Origin: Anaerolineales bacterium
GTDB lineage: Bacteria; Chloroflexota; Anaerolineae; Anaerolineales; Villigracilaceae
Direction: 5' to 3'
Assembly (NCBI GenBank): GCA_014860745.1
Contig: JACZJC010000064.1
Span: forward strand, 124,001-188,000
DNA: 64,000 bases
The position numbers were made by a program, and so were the translations under genes. Below, piece after piece: positions 52,528-61,337 of this stretch. The stretch's first letter is position 1; each line of letters opens with the position of its first letter. The notes beneath the pieces were generated by a model. The model did not search any database, was not told where the DNA came from, and saw nothing but the letters and a program-made list of their open reading frames with translations.

Positions 52528-53555
52528 TGAAACGAATGATGATTAAACGTATCTGGATATTGACTCTTTTTGCGACCCTGCTCTCGAGCTGTGGATCGTT
52601 CGCCCCGGTTCCACCGCCGGTCATTGCCCTGCCGGCGACGGCGACTCTCATCCCAAGCATTACCCCATCACCATCTGCCAGCGAAACGCCCGCCCCGACG
52701 ATCACCCCGACGCCATTGCCCGCCATCGACCGTGTGTTGATTGTCAGCTTTGACGGCCTGCGTCCGGATGCGATTGCCGCGGCGAACATGGCCAATGTGA
52801 TGTCCTTGATGCAAAGCGGGGCATATACCCTTGGCGCCCAAACCATCATGCCAAGTCTGACCCTTCCCGCCCACGCTTCGATGCTGGTGGGGACCTGCCC
52901 CGCAAAGCATATTGTGCGTTGGAATGAATATGTGCCGCAAAATGGATTTGCGCTCGGCACCGATATTTTCGACCTCGCACAGGCGTCAGGCATGCAGACG
53001 GCGATGGTGGTCGGCAAGGAGAAATTGCGCCAGATCACCGAGCCCACCAGCACGGATTATTTTGAATTTGTGGATAAGACCGATAAAATCAAGGACACAT
53101 CCACGGTGGAGAGGCTGGCCATCAACCAGATACAGCAGGGATTTAATCTATTATTCGTGCATTTCCCGGAAGGCGACCTGGCCGGGCATGAGTATGGCTG
53201 GATGTCGCGCGAGCAATTGTCAACCTATGGCAGGGACGATACTCTGTTCGGCCTGCTTCTTCAGGCGCTGAAGAATAACGGCTTGTACGAAAGTACATTG
53301 ATCATTGTCACCTCCGACCATGGAGGGCATGATTCCACCCACGGTACCGACTCCCCCGAAGATATGACCATCCCGTGGATCATCAGCGGTCCGCGTATCG
53401 TTCCGGGAGAACTATCAACCCAGGTTTATACGATGGATACGGCTGCGACCATCGCTTTTGTACTCGGGCTGCCTCTTCCTCCGGAATGGGACGGTGCTCC
53501 GGTTTTTGAAGCATTTGGCATGCCCGTCGATGAGTTTCGGGAAGGCGGCTGTTAG
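52527..53555 (+). CDS. Type I phosphodiesterase/nucleotide pyrophosphatase-like lipoprotein, second of a pair
   Basis: 342 aa. Its ATG overlaps the previous stop by one base (TAATG). Signal peptide with lipobox LLSSC, Pro/Thr linker, then the same domain: [35 protein letters not shown] and TSDHGGHDSTHGTD. The order of metal ligands is the same as in the first copy. The two proteins are about as similar as old duplicates. Likely substrates are nucleotides, sugar phosphates or teichoic-acid-like polymers; none can be chosen here. Confidence 0.85.
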   Translation: MKRMMIKRIWILTLFATLLSSCGSFAPVPPPVIALPATATLIPSITPSPSASETPAPTITPTPLPAIDRVLIVSFDGLRPDAIAAANMANVMSLMQSGAYTLGAQTIMPSLTLPAHASMLVGTCPAKHIVRWNEYVPQNGFALGTDIFDLAQASGMQTAMVVGKEKLRQITEPTSTDYFEFVDKTDKIKDTSTVERLAINQIQQGFNLLFVHFPEGDLAGHEYGWMSREQLSTYGRDDTLFGLLLQALKNNGLYESTLIIVTSDHGGHDSTHGTDSPEDMTIPWIISGPRIVPGELSTQVYTMDTAATIAFVLGLPLPPEWDGAPVFEAFGMPVDEFREGGC

Positions 53556-53742
53556 CAATATCTCTGCGAAGCGATAAAGGAGACGGGGAGCAGGAAAACC
53601 ATCCTGGAGTATCTTTGTTTCATGAGTATTTTATGGTAAAAAACTGTCTGCCTTTTTGAAGGCGGTGGAATACACGGTTATCCGTGGCGCCCTTCAGGAA
53701 TTTCAGCCGGCTGCGCACGGACATTTACCAATGGAGAATGAT

Positions 53743-54543
53743 ATGAGCGATCGAAAACGCCGCACCTATGGGCTCGTCATCGGCCTGGCCTTTGGCATCC
53801 CCTATTCGATAATTTCTCAGTTCATCAATGTGTGGACGCTGCCGGGCGTTCCCCTATATGATCTGCCGATTGGGCGGACCGCGACAGTGATTCTGACATC
53901 CCTGTTTATGGGTCTGATGGGGTTGATCGTGGCTTGGGATGAAGAATCATTTTGGGGTTTGTTCGGAGGCGCGATCCTTGCGGTGGGTGCGGGCTCGCTG
54001 CTGGCCTTCATAAATTCAGGTGAGAGTCAGGTTGCCACATCATTTTTCCTCTCTTTGTTCACCTTTTTGCCGCGCTTGATCTTTTACCTGCCGCTCGGAA
54101 TCTTCTTCCGATGGCTGGTGGGGATTTTCGATACCTCCGGGCGTGCGCCTTCCAGCGGACTGATGCGTTTGTTGAAAGTGACCTTTTCAATATTGATCGT
54201 GGTTGTGATCGGCGGTAGATTTTCACAGATGTCTCCCGAGGCGCGCAAGGCTTTGCAGGATATGAATTCCCTGACCTTGGAAGGCATGGCGGCCGTTGCA
54301 AAGGGTGAGGAAGTGCCCTCGCCGCTCATTCCCGTGGACGGATTTACCACCTATGCAAATGGTGCTTATACCCTCGAATGGAGCAGTGATGTGGACAGCC
54401 TGCCCGTCACGAGGCCGATTGTGGGCTATGGCATCACTGAATCTCTCGTTATCGTCCGTTTTGAGAACGATTATCAATTCGGTTGTGCGTTCACCCCTCC
54501 CAGCCCGGCACCGAAGTGCATCAATATCACCCGCGTAAGATAG
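53743..54543 (+). CDS. Hypothetical multi-pass membrane protein
   Basis: 266 aa. The start MSDRKRRTYG follows GGAG at good spacing; an upstream in-frame ATG at 53731 is also possible. About five hydrophobic helices fill residues 8-180, then a soluble C-terminal domain with SQMSPEARKALQDMNSL and a beta-rich part ending CINITRVR. No family recognised. It lies 187 bases after the phosphodiesterase pair, with nothing recognised in that gap. Function unknown. Confidence 0.65.
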   Translation: MSDRKRRTYGLVIGLAFGIPYSIISQFINVWTLPGVPLYDLPIGRTATVILTSLFMGLMGLIVAWDEESFWGLFGGAILAVGAGSLLAFINSGESQVATSFFLSLFTFLPRLIFYLPLGIFFRWLVGIFDTSGRAPSSGLMRLLKVTFSILIVVVIGGRFSQMSPEARKALQDMNSLTLEGMAAVAKGEEVPSPLIPVDGFTTYANGAYTLEWSSDVDSLPVTRPIVGYGITESLVIVRFENDYQFGCAFTPPSPAPKCINITRVR

Positions 54544-54612
54544 GGAATTGGTACTTTTGTACGTTGAAGATCGAGCATCTTTTCTGTATCATTGGGGTAG
54601 TTAATATCAAAT

Positions 54613-54638
54613 ACAACCTGCCCTCCGGGCAGTTGTAG
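54613..54638. other. Intergenic hairpin
   Basis: ATACAAC-CTGCCC and GGGCAG-TTGTA with one bulged base and a 3-nt loop, 70 bases after the membrane protein gene. No T-run on either strand; nearby genes converge here. Confidence 0.4.
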
Positions 54639-54672
54639 ATTTACAGGTGACTTTATCGGTAGGAGAGAGTTG

Positions 54673-54704
54673 GGCGGGTTCCACATGAAAATGTGGAACC
54701 CGCC
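54673..54704. terminator. Strong bidirectional-type hairpin between convergent genes
   Basis: Perfect 14-bp stem GGCGGGTTCCACAT / ATGTGGAACCCGCC closed by a GAAA loop. It lies between the convergent membrane-protein and TIR genes. T-runs are imperfect (TACGTTTTCC on the forward side), but placement and stability fit a shared terminator. Confidence 0.65.
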
Positions 54705-54777
54705 TACGTTTTCCGGATTATGGAATGGACTATTTCGTCAGGGTAATTGAAATATGTATAGTGTGTGAAGACTCTTG

Positions 54778-55878
54778 TCAAGGAACAGTTGTAGCAGTTG
54801 GCTCTGGTGTATCTGATGCTGTTTCAGTGGGTGACGGGGTTTCCGTTGGTGTCCTTGTAGGAGAAGGTGTAATGGTGGGCGTGGTCGATGGGGTCGGAGT
54901 ATCGGAAGGTGTGGGAGTGGGGGTCAGAGTAACTTCGGGCAGGTCAATCGTACCGCTTAAGCCCAGCCCAAGCAATTCGCGGAAGATCCATCCGCCTTCG
55001 TATTGACGATTCGCCTGGTCTTCCTGGTTGGGGGCGATGAGAAGCCAGGTCTCATCCCGGTTAACCCCACGGAATTCAAGGCATCTTCTTAGCGGCAGCG
55101 GCTCTCCAAGCACAGCGTAATTCGTGCCGGGGCCAGAACGCACGTTAATCGTATTTGCATACAGCGAATTGACACAATAGGTCAGTGTTTCAAAGGGCTG
55201 CTTTGTGACGGAAGGAGTCATTGAGGGTGGTATTGTGGCAGTCACAGACTCTATAGTTGTTGGGGTCGGCGAGAGCGTGAACGTTATTGGGAGGGCTGGC
55301 GTAAATGTGGAATCCTTCGCCGGGGTAAAGGAAGAGGGCGTTGACGTTATGTCTGATGGATTGCCCGGCTTGAGAGCAAAAATGAGGGAAAATAGGATAA
55401 GGATGACGATTCCTACGATGCCGGGAATCGTATATTTTTGAAAGGCGGGAGGCAGGATGGCTTTTGCCCGTTCAAAAGGAGTTACAACGGGCGGTTTTCC
55501 TGTATATCCCAATGCAGATAGAAGGTTTTTGAAATTGGCAACATATTCCCCGCTTAAAAAATTTATATAATTGATCGTGTTCAAAGCGAAAGGCACATCG
55601 CAGGCCTCGAACATGAGCGGAACGATCTTCTTGTGCAGGGATAATGCCTGGGTATATTCCTTTCGCACCCATTCCGACTCGATGGAGTTTGGGGTCAGGA
55701 TGATTATGAAGGATTCGCTCGCCTGGATGGCGGCGGGAAGCGTTCGCACCCAGTCATCGCCGCCGCGCAGGTCGGTGATATCCCACCAGACGTCATAGTC
55801 CGCTTTTTCCAAATCCCCCGCCAGTTTGCGGGCGAACTCAATATCCTTGCGTGAATAGCTGATGAAGATCTTTTGCAT
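54778..55878 (-). CDS. Membrane-anchored TIR-domain protein with extracellular SH3b domain and Pro/Thr tail
   Basis: 366 aa. The TIR domain comes first (1-130): IFISYSRKDIEFARKLAGDL, WWDITDLRGGDDW, and SEWVRKEYTQAL. Glu74 in WVRKE matches the NAD-cleaving glutamate of SARM1 (WVHKE). A single helix (about 155-177) follows, then a Thr/Pro linker, an SH3b domain (SLYANTINVRSGPGTNYAVLG, about 245-315), and a 50-residue Thr/Pro tail. The TIR end should be inside and SH3b outside. It could couple envelope sensing to NAD+ loss or signalling. The start was set at MQKIFISY, where TIR domains begin; an upstream start adds residues of no clear value. Confidence 0.85.
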   Translation of the reverse strand: MQKIFISYSRKDIEFARKLAGDLEKADYDVWWDITDLRGGDDWVRTLPAAIQASESFIIILTPNSIESEWVRKEYTQALSLHKKIVPLMFEACDVPFALNTINYINFLSGEYVANFKNLLSALGYTGKPPVVTPFERAKAILPPAFQKYTIPGIVGIVILILFSLIFALKPGNPSDITSTPSSFTPAKDSTFTPALPITFTLSPTPTTIESVTATIPPSMTPSVTKQPFETLTYCVNSLYANTINVRSGPGTNYAVLGEPLPLRRCLEFRGVNRDETWLLIAPNQEDQANRQYEGGWIFRELLGLGLSGTIDLPEVTLTPTPTPSDTPTPSTTPTITPSPTRTPTETPSPTETASDTPEPTATTVP

Positions 55879-56056
55879 GATATCCCGTTGTTTGAACGCT
55901 GCTTCTGCTCCGAAATTGATTAACCCTGCCGGTTTTGTGAATCGATTGATTGTATTATAGTACCATCCAAGCATGGATTTTGTGAAACCGCACCTTTAAT
56001 CCATCCCCGATTTCATTCCCGCACGATCTCTAACGATCTTCCAATACATTCCCCCC

Positions 56057-56117
56057 TTGACGAAAACTTAACTAAGGCATAAAGTTAAGCCCGCTTAACT
56101 AAAAAGAAGGCTTAACT
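56057..56117 (+). promoter_or_regulatory. MarR-gene promoter and operator
   Basis: TTGACG (56057-56062), 17 bases, TAAAGT (56080-56085). An inverted repeat CTTAACT-8 nt-AAGTTAAG covers the -10, and two more CTTAACT copies follow at 56094 and 56111, the last touching the ATG. Repeated half-sites of this type fit autoregulation by the MarR protein. Confidence 0.75.
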
Positions 56118-56567
56118 ATGACCAAACCCGCCCAAATCACCCAATCCCTGCGCACGTGGATGGATGTGTTCATGCACCGTTCCATGCGCGGGTGGAGTCA
56201 GTTCGCCAAATCCACGGGGCTTTCAATGCCGCAGTTCAGCATCCTCATGCAGTTGCATCATAAAGGCCCATGCGGACTTTCCGAGATCAGTGAGCGCTTC
56301 GATATTTCCAGCGCGGCTGCGAGTCAACTGGTGGATAAACTCGTGCAAAGCAATTATCTCGAACGCGCGGAAGACCCCAGTGACCGCCGTGCCAAGTTAC
56401 TGCGCCTTTCTGAGAACGGAGCCAAACTTGTGGACGATGGCATTCACGAGCGTTATCGTTGGATGGATGAACTGGCATCCAAATTGGATGCAGGTGAACG
56501 CGTCAAAGTGGTGGAAGCCCTGGAGATACTGACAAAGGCCGCGCAAAACCTGGAAGACAAAAAATGA
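56118..56567 (+). CDS. MarR-family transcriptional regulator
   Basis: 149 aa. MarR fold: dimerisation helices, then LSEISERFDISSAAASQLVDKLVQSNYLER (recognition helix) and the wing EDPSDRRAKLLRLSENG with the family DxRxxxxxLT-like pattern. It probably represses itself and the ABC exporter that follows 115 bases later, releasing DNA on binding a drug-like compound. The gene starts within the last CTTAACT half-site. Confidence 0.9.
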   Translation: MTKPAQITQSLRTWMDVFMHRSMRGWSQFAKSTGLSMPQFSILMQLHHKGPCGLSEISERFDISSAAASQLVDKLVQSNYLERAEDPSDRRAKLLRLSENGAKLVDDGIHERYRWMDELASKLDAGERVKVVEALEILTKAAQNLEDKK

Positions 56568-56681
56568 TCCAGAATATCTGTCCTTCTTCTGCAAGTTTTC
56601 TCCACAATGATTTGATATGCTTGAATCACCCTGAATCTCCAATTCACTAACTGCCATACTTCACTTACCAAAAGGAACTTT

Positions 56682-58625
56682 ATGCAAGCAACCGCAACTC
56701 ATTCCATGACCCGCCGCGAGCGGAACAAGTCCAAGGGCGGCATGGGACGCGCGATCAAGTATTTGACGAATTACAAACGTCAAGCCGCGCTCCCCTATTT
56801 ATTTCTCATCGTTGCCACGCTTTCCCAGCTGGCAGTCCCAAGCATGATCCGCCGCGTGATCGACGCAGTGACAAACGGCTACATCGCCGACCAGGTGTTG
56901 CAGGCATTGGAAAAAATTCCAGCGCAGTTTGTCGGTGCGGCTCTGCCGAAGGTACTCGAAGCCACGGGTAGGCCAGAGTCAATGACGATTGACCAGCTCA
57001 AGGTCCAATTGGAGGCGGATTTAAATAACGCGCCGCGATTGCTCGTCGGCGCCTTGATCGCCATCCTTGTCTTCGCCATCCTGCGCGGCGTCTTCGCATT
57101 TTTGCAGGCCTATTGGGCCGAGAAGAATTCGCAGGCCGTTGCGTACGATCTGCGCAACGATCTCTATTCAAAAATTCAGACGCTTTCGTTTTCGTACCAC
57201 GATAAGAATCAAACGGGACAGTTGATGATCCGCGCCACGGACGATGTGGAGAAAGTGCGCCTCTTTATCGGCCAGGGCCTGCTTCAACTCATCGGGGCAT
57301 TCATCCTGCTGACGGGGACGATCATCATCCTGTTCTCGACGAATGCTTCGCTCGCCTGGGCGATGATGCCGATCCTGCCAATTGCGCTGGTTTTGTTTGT
57401 GATCTTCGCGGGCGCAAGCAGGCCGATGTTTGCATTGGTTCAACAAAAACTTTCCGCGTTGAACACCGTGCTGCAGGAAAACCTCGCGGGCATCAAGGTC
57501 ATCAAGGCGTTCACGCGTGAGAGACAGCAGCAGGAGAAATTCAAAGTCCGCGCAGATGACACGATGGACCAGGCTATTAAACTTTCGCGCCTGTTCACAT
57601 TCATGTTCCCGCTGGTGTTCATGATTGCGAATCTTGGCCAGGCCGCAATTTTGTATGTCGGCGGCCAGGCCATCATTGCCGGCACGTTGAGCCTCGGCGA
57701 GTGGCAGGAATTTTCGATGTACCTGATGTATCTCTTTATGCCGATCATGATGATGGGCATGATCATCACGCAGTTCGGGCAGGCCTCAGCGTCAGCCGAC
57801 CGCATCTTTGAAATTCTCGATGCCAAGAACGACATCACCGATAAACCGGACGCCGGTAAACTCCCCGCTGTGACAGGCAACGTGAAATTTGAAAACGTCA
57901 CCTTCCGCTATTTTGGCGGCGGTGAACCCGTGCTTTCCAATGTCACTTTTGAAGCGCAGGCCGGTGAAACCATTGCACTGCTCGGCGCGACAGGCTCGGG
58001 CAAAACATCCATCATCAACTTGTTGCCACGCTTCTACGATCCCACCGATGGAAAGATAACGATTGATGGCCACGATTTGCGCGATGTGACCCTTGAATCC
58101 CTGCGCTCGCAGATCGGCATTGTGCTTCAAGAAACGACCCTGTTCAGCGGAAGCATCCGCGACAACATTGCGTTTGGCAAACCTGATGCGACGGAGCAGG
58201 AAATCGAAGCCGCGGCACAAGCTGCCCAGGCGCATGAATTCATCATGTCCTTTCCCGAAGGCTACAACACACACGTCGGCGAACGCGGCACCACTCTCTC
58301 CGGCGGACAAAAACAACGCGTCGCCATTGCCCGCGCACTTCTGCTTAATCCTCGAATCCTCATTCTTGACGATTCGACATCGAGCGTGGACCTCAACACT
58401 GAAGCCGCCATCCAATCCGCGCTGGATGTGTTGATGAAAGGCCGCACGTCCTTCGTCATAGCGCAGCGCATCAGCACTGTGATGACTGCCGATAAAATCA
58501 TCGTCCTCGAAAAGGGCAGGGTGGCTGCCATCGGCAAACACGCCGACTTGTTGGAGAACGATCCCATCTACGCGGAAATTTATACTTCGCAGATTTTGAG
58601 TCATGAACATGAACATACAAACTAA
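56682..58625 (+). CDS. Heterodimeric ABC exporter subunit with degenerate ATP site
   Basis: 647 aa ABC exporter half (six helices, then NBD). Extra helix-loop material of about 60 residues sits between the first two helices (GYIADQVLQALEKIP to EADLNNAPR). The NBD has Walker A GATGSGKT (435-442) and LSGGQ, but the catalytic Glu after Walker B is Asp564 (ILILDDSTSS) and the H-loop His is Gln595 (VIAQRIST). This is the degenerate half of a heterodimer such as TM287/288 or BmrCD. It pairs with the canonical subunit encoded next. Likely exports drugs or lipids under MarR control. Confidence 0.92.
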   Translation: MQATATHSMTRRERNKSKGGMGRAIKYLTNYKRQAALPYLFLIVATLSQLAVPSMIRRVIDAVTNGYIADQVLQALEKIPAQFVGAALPKVLEATGRPESMTIDQLKVQLEADLNNAPRLLVGALIAILVFAILRGVFAFLQAYWAEKNSQAVAYDLRNDLYSKIQTLSFSYHDKNQTGQLMIRATDDVEKVRLFIGQGLLQLIGAFILLTGTIIILFSTNASLAWAMMPILPIALVLFVIFAGASRPMFALVQQKLSALNTVLQENLAGIKVIKAFTRERQQQEKFKVRADDTMDQAIKLSRLFTFMFPLVFMIANLGQAAILYVGGQAIIAGTLSLGEWQEFSMYLMYLFMPIMMMGMIITQFGQASASADRIFEILDAKNDITDKPDAGKLPAVTGNVKFENVTFRYFGGGEPVLSNVTFEAQAGETIALLGATGSGKTSIINLLPRFYDPTDGKITIDGHDLRDVTLESLRSQIGIVLQETTLFSGSIRDNIAFGKPDATEQEIEAAAQAAQAHEFIMSFPEGYNTHVGERGTTLSGGQKQRVAIARALLLNPRILILDDSTSSVDLNTEAAIQSALDVLMKGRTSFVIAQRISTVMTADKIIVLEKGRVAAIGKHADLLENDPIYAEIYTSQILSHEHEHTN

Positions 58626-58633
58626 AAACAACA

Positions 58634-58717
58634 TGTCATTGCGAGGAGCCGCGAAGCGGCGAGGAAGCAATCTCCTCGCAACTGAAGGCTGCTTCGCAAC
58701 ATACGCTCGCAGCGACA
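58634..58717. repeat. Palindromic REP-like repeat, full-length copy B
   Basis: 84 bp with arms TGTCATTGCGAG (58634-58645) and CTCGCAGCGACA (58706-58717), inner GAGCCGCGAAGCGGCG and GAAGCAATCTCC. It lies between the two ABC exporter genes, ending 16 bases before the second ATG, so the two are separated by an RNA hairpin. Confidence 0.8.
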
Positions 58718-58733
58718 TGAAAGGAAATACCCT

Positions 58734-60740
58734 ATGATGCACCCCGGCCGCGCAGGCGAATTCCTCAACCGCGACACCATTAAACCGCTCAATGTCGGTG
58801 AAACCCTTTCGCGCCTCGGCGGTTATTTTGGCCGCTTCTGGTTCATGCTGACTCTCGCCATCCTTTTTGTCATCACAGCCACGTGGACTCAGGTGACCAA
58901 CCCGGAATTGATCGGACAGGCGACGGACTGTTTCCTTGTCCCAAGCGGAGTCAACCCCTTCGCCTCTTTCTCACCGACGGCTGCTCCTGAACCCCAGAAA
59001 GAATCTTCCTGTTGGCTTGCCGCAGACCCATCCACGCTTTCGGGCAGGAAATTACTGCTGAATAAAATCTATACCGTCGGCGGATACACCGTCACCGACC
59101 CGGCCGCCGCCACAAACGACCAGCGCATCGAAGGCCTCGTGCGTATGATCGTCTTCATTATTGCCCTCTTTGTGGCTGGCTCCCTGCTCAACGGCATGAC
59201 CTTTTTCGTGATGGCATGGACCGGTCAGCATGTGCTTCGTCAAATGCGCGTGGAAGTCTTCGAGCAATTACACCGCCTCTCGCTCAGTTACTATGCCGAG
59301 CATGAAGCAGGCGACCTGATGAGCCGCATCACCAACGACACCACCGCCATCGAACAAGCCTTTTCGTTTGCGTTGGTCAATGTGTTCAGCGGAATCCTTT
59401 TGATCGTGTGGGTCGCATACAACATGGTCACGGCCAACCTCCCATTTGCGTTGCTTTCGCTGGCGGTTGCGCCGCTCATGTTCATCGCCACCATCTATTT
59501 CTCCGAACAGGCCCGCAAGGCGTTCAGAAAATCGCGCGAAGAGATCGGCAACGTCAATGCCGAATTGCAGGAGTCTATTTCGGCAGTGCGTGAGGCGCAG
59601 GCCTTCAACCGCGCCGATGAAAACATCGAGCAGTTCAAGGAAGTCAACGCCGCCAACCGCGATGCCAACGTCCGCGCGGTTGCATACACCTCGGCGCTTG
59701 GGCCGACATTGGAAGCATTGTCCTATGTCTCGCTTGCCATTGTCACAGGCGTGGGGGGATGGTATCTGCTCAAAGGCGGAACGTTCCTCGGCTCTGCCGT
59801 GACTCTGGGACTGGTCGTCACCTTCCTGGCTTATGTCCAACGCTTCAACCAGCCCATTCAACAAATTGCCGTGCTGTGGACGAACATTCAGAACGCCATC
59901 GCAGGCGCGGAACGCATCTTCAATATCCTCGATGAAAAACCCGCCGTGACGGATAAACCAGATGCGAAAGAAATGAAGGAAATCAAAGGCCTCGTTGAGT
60001 TCGATAACGTTTCACATGAATACGAAGACGGCGTGCCTGTTTTGAAGGGCGTTTCCTTTACAGCCCAGCCCGGCCAGACGTTTGCCATTGTCGGTCCGAC
60101 GGGTGCGGGCAAGACCACCATCATCAATCTGCTCCCACGCTTTTATGATGTAACCGAAGGCTCGGTGAAAATTGACGGCGTGGACGTGCGCGATGTGAAG
60201 GCGGAATCCATCCGCAGGCAGGTCGGTATCGTATTACAAGATACCTTCCTATTCTCTGCCTCTGTCATGGACAATGTCCGCTTTGGCAGGCCGGATGCCA
60301 CGGATGAAGAAGTGATGGCCGCCATCAAACTCGCCAACGCTGATTCGTTCATTGAAAGATTGCCCGAAAAATTTGAGACTGTCCTCGGTGAACGCGGCTC
60401 AGGCTTGAGCCAGGGACAGCGCCAGTTATTGTCCATTGCGCGGGCTGCTCTCGCAGACCCGAGAATCCTCATTTTGGACGAAGCAACTTCCAGCGTAGAC
60501 ACGCGAACCGAGCGCCTCATCCAAAAGGCGTTCGACAAACTTCTGCATGGCCGCACTTCCTTTGTCATCGCGCATCGTCTGTCCACCATCCGTAATGCGG
60601 ATATGATTTTGGTGCTGAAAGACGGCAAGATCATCGAACGCGGCAGGCACGATGGATTGCTGGAGAAACGCGGCTTCTACTATGACCTGTATATGAGTCA
60701 GTTCAAGAAACAGGAAGAGATGGAAGCGCTGCCTGCATAG
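58734..60740 (+). CDS. Heterodimeric ABC exporter subunit with canonical ATP site
   Basis: 668 aa partner of the preceding gene. Six-helix domain with an outer loop insert after the first helix (about 55-120, including Ser/Pro stretch and two cysteines, CFLVPS and SCWLA). NBD: Walker A GPTGAGKT (454-461), signature LSQGQ, Walker B ILILDEATSS with catalytic Glu583, H-loop His614 (VIAHRLST). The one canonical site sits here, as in other asymmetric exporters. Q for G in the signature (LSQGQ) is common in this group. Confidence 0.93.
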   Translation: MMHPGRAGEFLNRDTIKPLNVGETLSRLGGYFGRFWFMLTLAILFVITATWTQVTNPELIGQATDCFLVPSGVNPFASFSPTAAPEPQKESSCWLAADPSTLSGRKLLLNKIYTVGGYTVTDPAAATNDQRIEGLVRMIVFIIALFVAGSLLNGMTFFVMAWTGQHVLRQMRVEVFEQLHRLSLSYYAEHEAGDLMSRITNDTTAIEQAFSFALVNVFSGILLIVWVAYNMVTANLPFALLSLAVAPLMFIATIYFSEQARKAFRKSREEIGNVNAELQESISAVREAQAFNRADENIEQFKEVNAANRDANVRAVAYTSALGPTLEALSYVSLAIVTGVGGWYLLKGGTFLGSAVTLGLVVTFLAYVQRFNQPIQQIAVLWTNIQNAIAGAERIFNILDEKPAVTDKPDAKEMKEIKGLVEFDNVSHEYEDGVPVLKGVSFTAQPGQTFAIVGPTGAGKTTIINLLPRFYDVTEGSVKIDGVDVRDVKAESIRRQVGIVLQDTFLFSASVMDNVRFGRPDATDEEVMAAIKLANADSFIERLPEKFETVLGERGSGLSQGQRQLLSIARAALADPRILILDEATSSVDTRTERLIQKAFDKLLHGRTSFVIAHRLSTIRNADMILVLKDGKIIERGRHDGLLEKRGFYYDLYMSQFKKQEEMEALPA

Positions 60741-60756
60741 TAATCAATGATGGATG

Positions 60757-60793
60757 AACAGACCTCCAGGATTGTATGGAGGTCTGTTTTATT
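60757..60793 (+). terminator. Intrinsic terminator after the ABC exporter genes
   Basis: 12-bp perfect stem AACAGACCTCCA / TGGAGGTCTGTT with an 8-nt loop, followed by TTATT. Confidence 0.85.
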
Positions 60794-60811
60794 AAGCATT
60801 AAAATCGAGCA

Positions 60812-61330
60812 ATGAATATTCTCGCTGAAATCCACCGAGCCGAGGGAATTAATATCCACGGCAAAACCATCCACCGCAGCGCTGTGCGGGCGGTTATATG
60901 TCGTGGACGGGAATTGCTGATGGTTTATTCGGCAAATGTAGGCGATTACAAATTCCCCGGCGGAGGCGTAGATTCCGGCGAGTCACATGCGCAGGCGCTG
61001 GCTCGCGAAGTCCTCGAAGAGTGCGGCGCGGCCCTTGCGCGTATGGGTGAGGAGATCGGCGTGGTAATTGAATATAACCTTCCCATGGAGGCCGATTTTG
61101 ACGTTTTCAAGATGACGTCACATTATTATTTTTGTGAGGTTGTCGATGGTTTTGGATTACAGAAATTAGCTGATTACGAAAAAAACCTGGGCTTCAAGCC
61201 TCAATGGGTGGATGTTGGGGAAGCGATACGGATCAATAAAGTACTGATGAATTCGAATAACAGGCCTGAGTGGTTGAGACGGGAAATATTTGTCCTTGAA
61301 CACCTTGAAAGAATGTTGACGGACAAATAA
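60812..61330 (+). CDS. Nudix hydrolase
   Basis: 172 aa. The Nudix box GGVDSGESHAQALAREVLEECGA is complete (Gx5Ex7REVxEExG). The N-terminus has HRSAVRAVICRGRELLMVYSANVGDYKFPGG. Hydrolyses a nucleoside diphosphate linked to another group; the substrate cannot be told. It converges with the HAD hydrolase gene, with 7 bases between the two stops. Confidence 0.92.
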   Translation: MNILAEIHRAEGINIHGKTIHRSAVRAVICRGRELLMVYSANVGDYKFPGGGVDSGESHAQALAREVLEECGAALARMGEEIGVVIEYNLPMEADFDVFKMTSHYYFCEVVDGFGLQKLADYEKNLGFKPQWVDVGEAIRINKVLMNSNNRPEWLRREIFVLEHLERMLTDK

Positions 61331-61337
61331 ACTGAAA

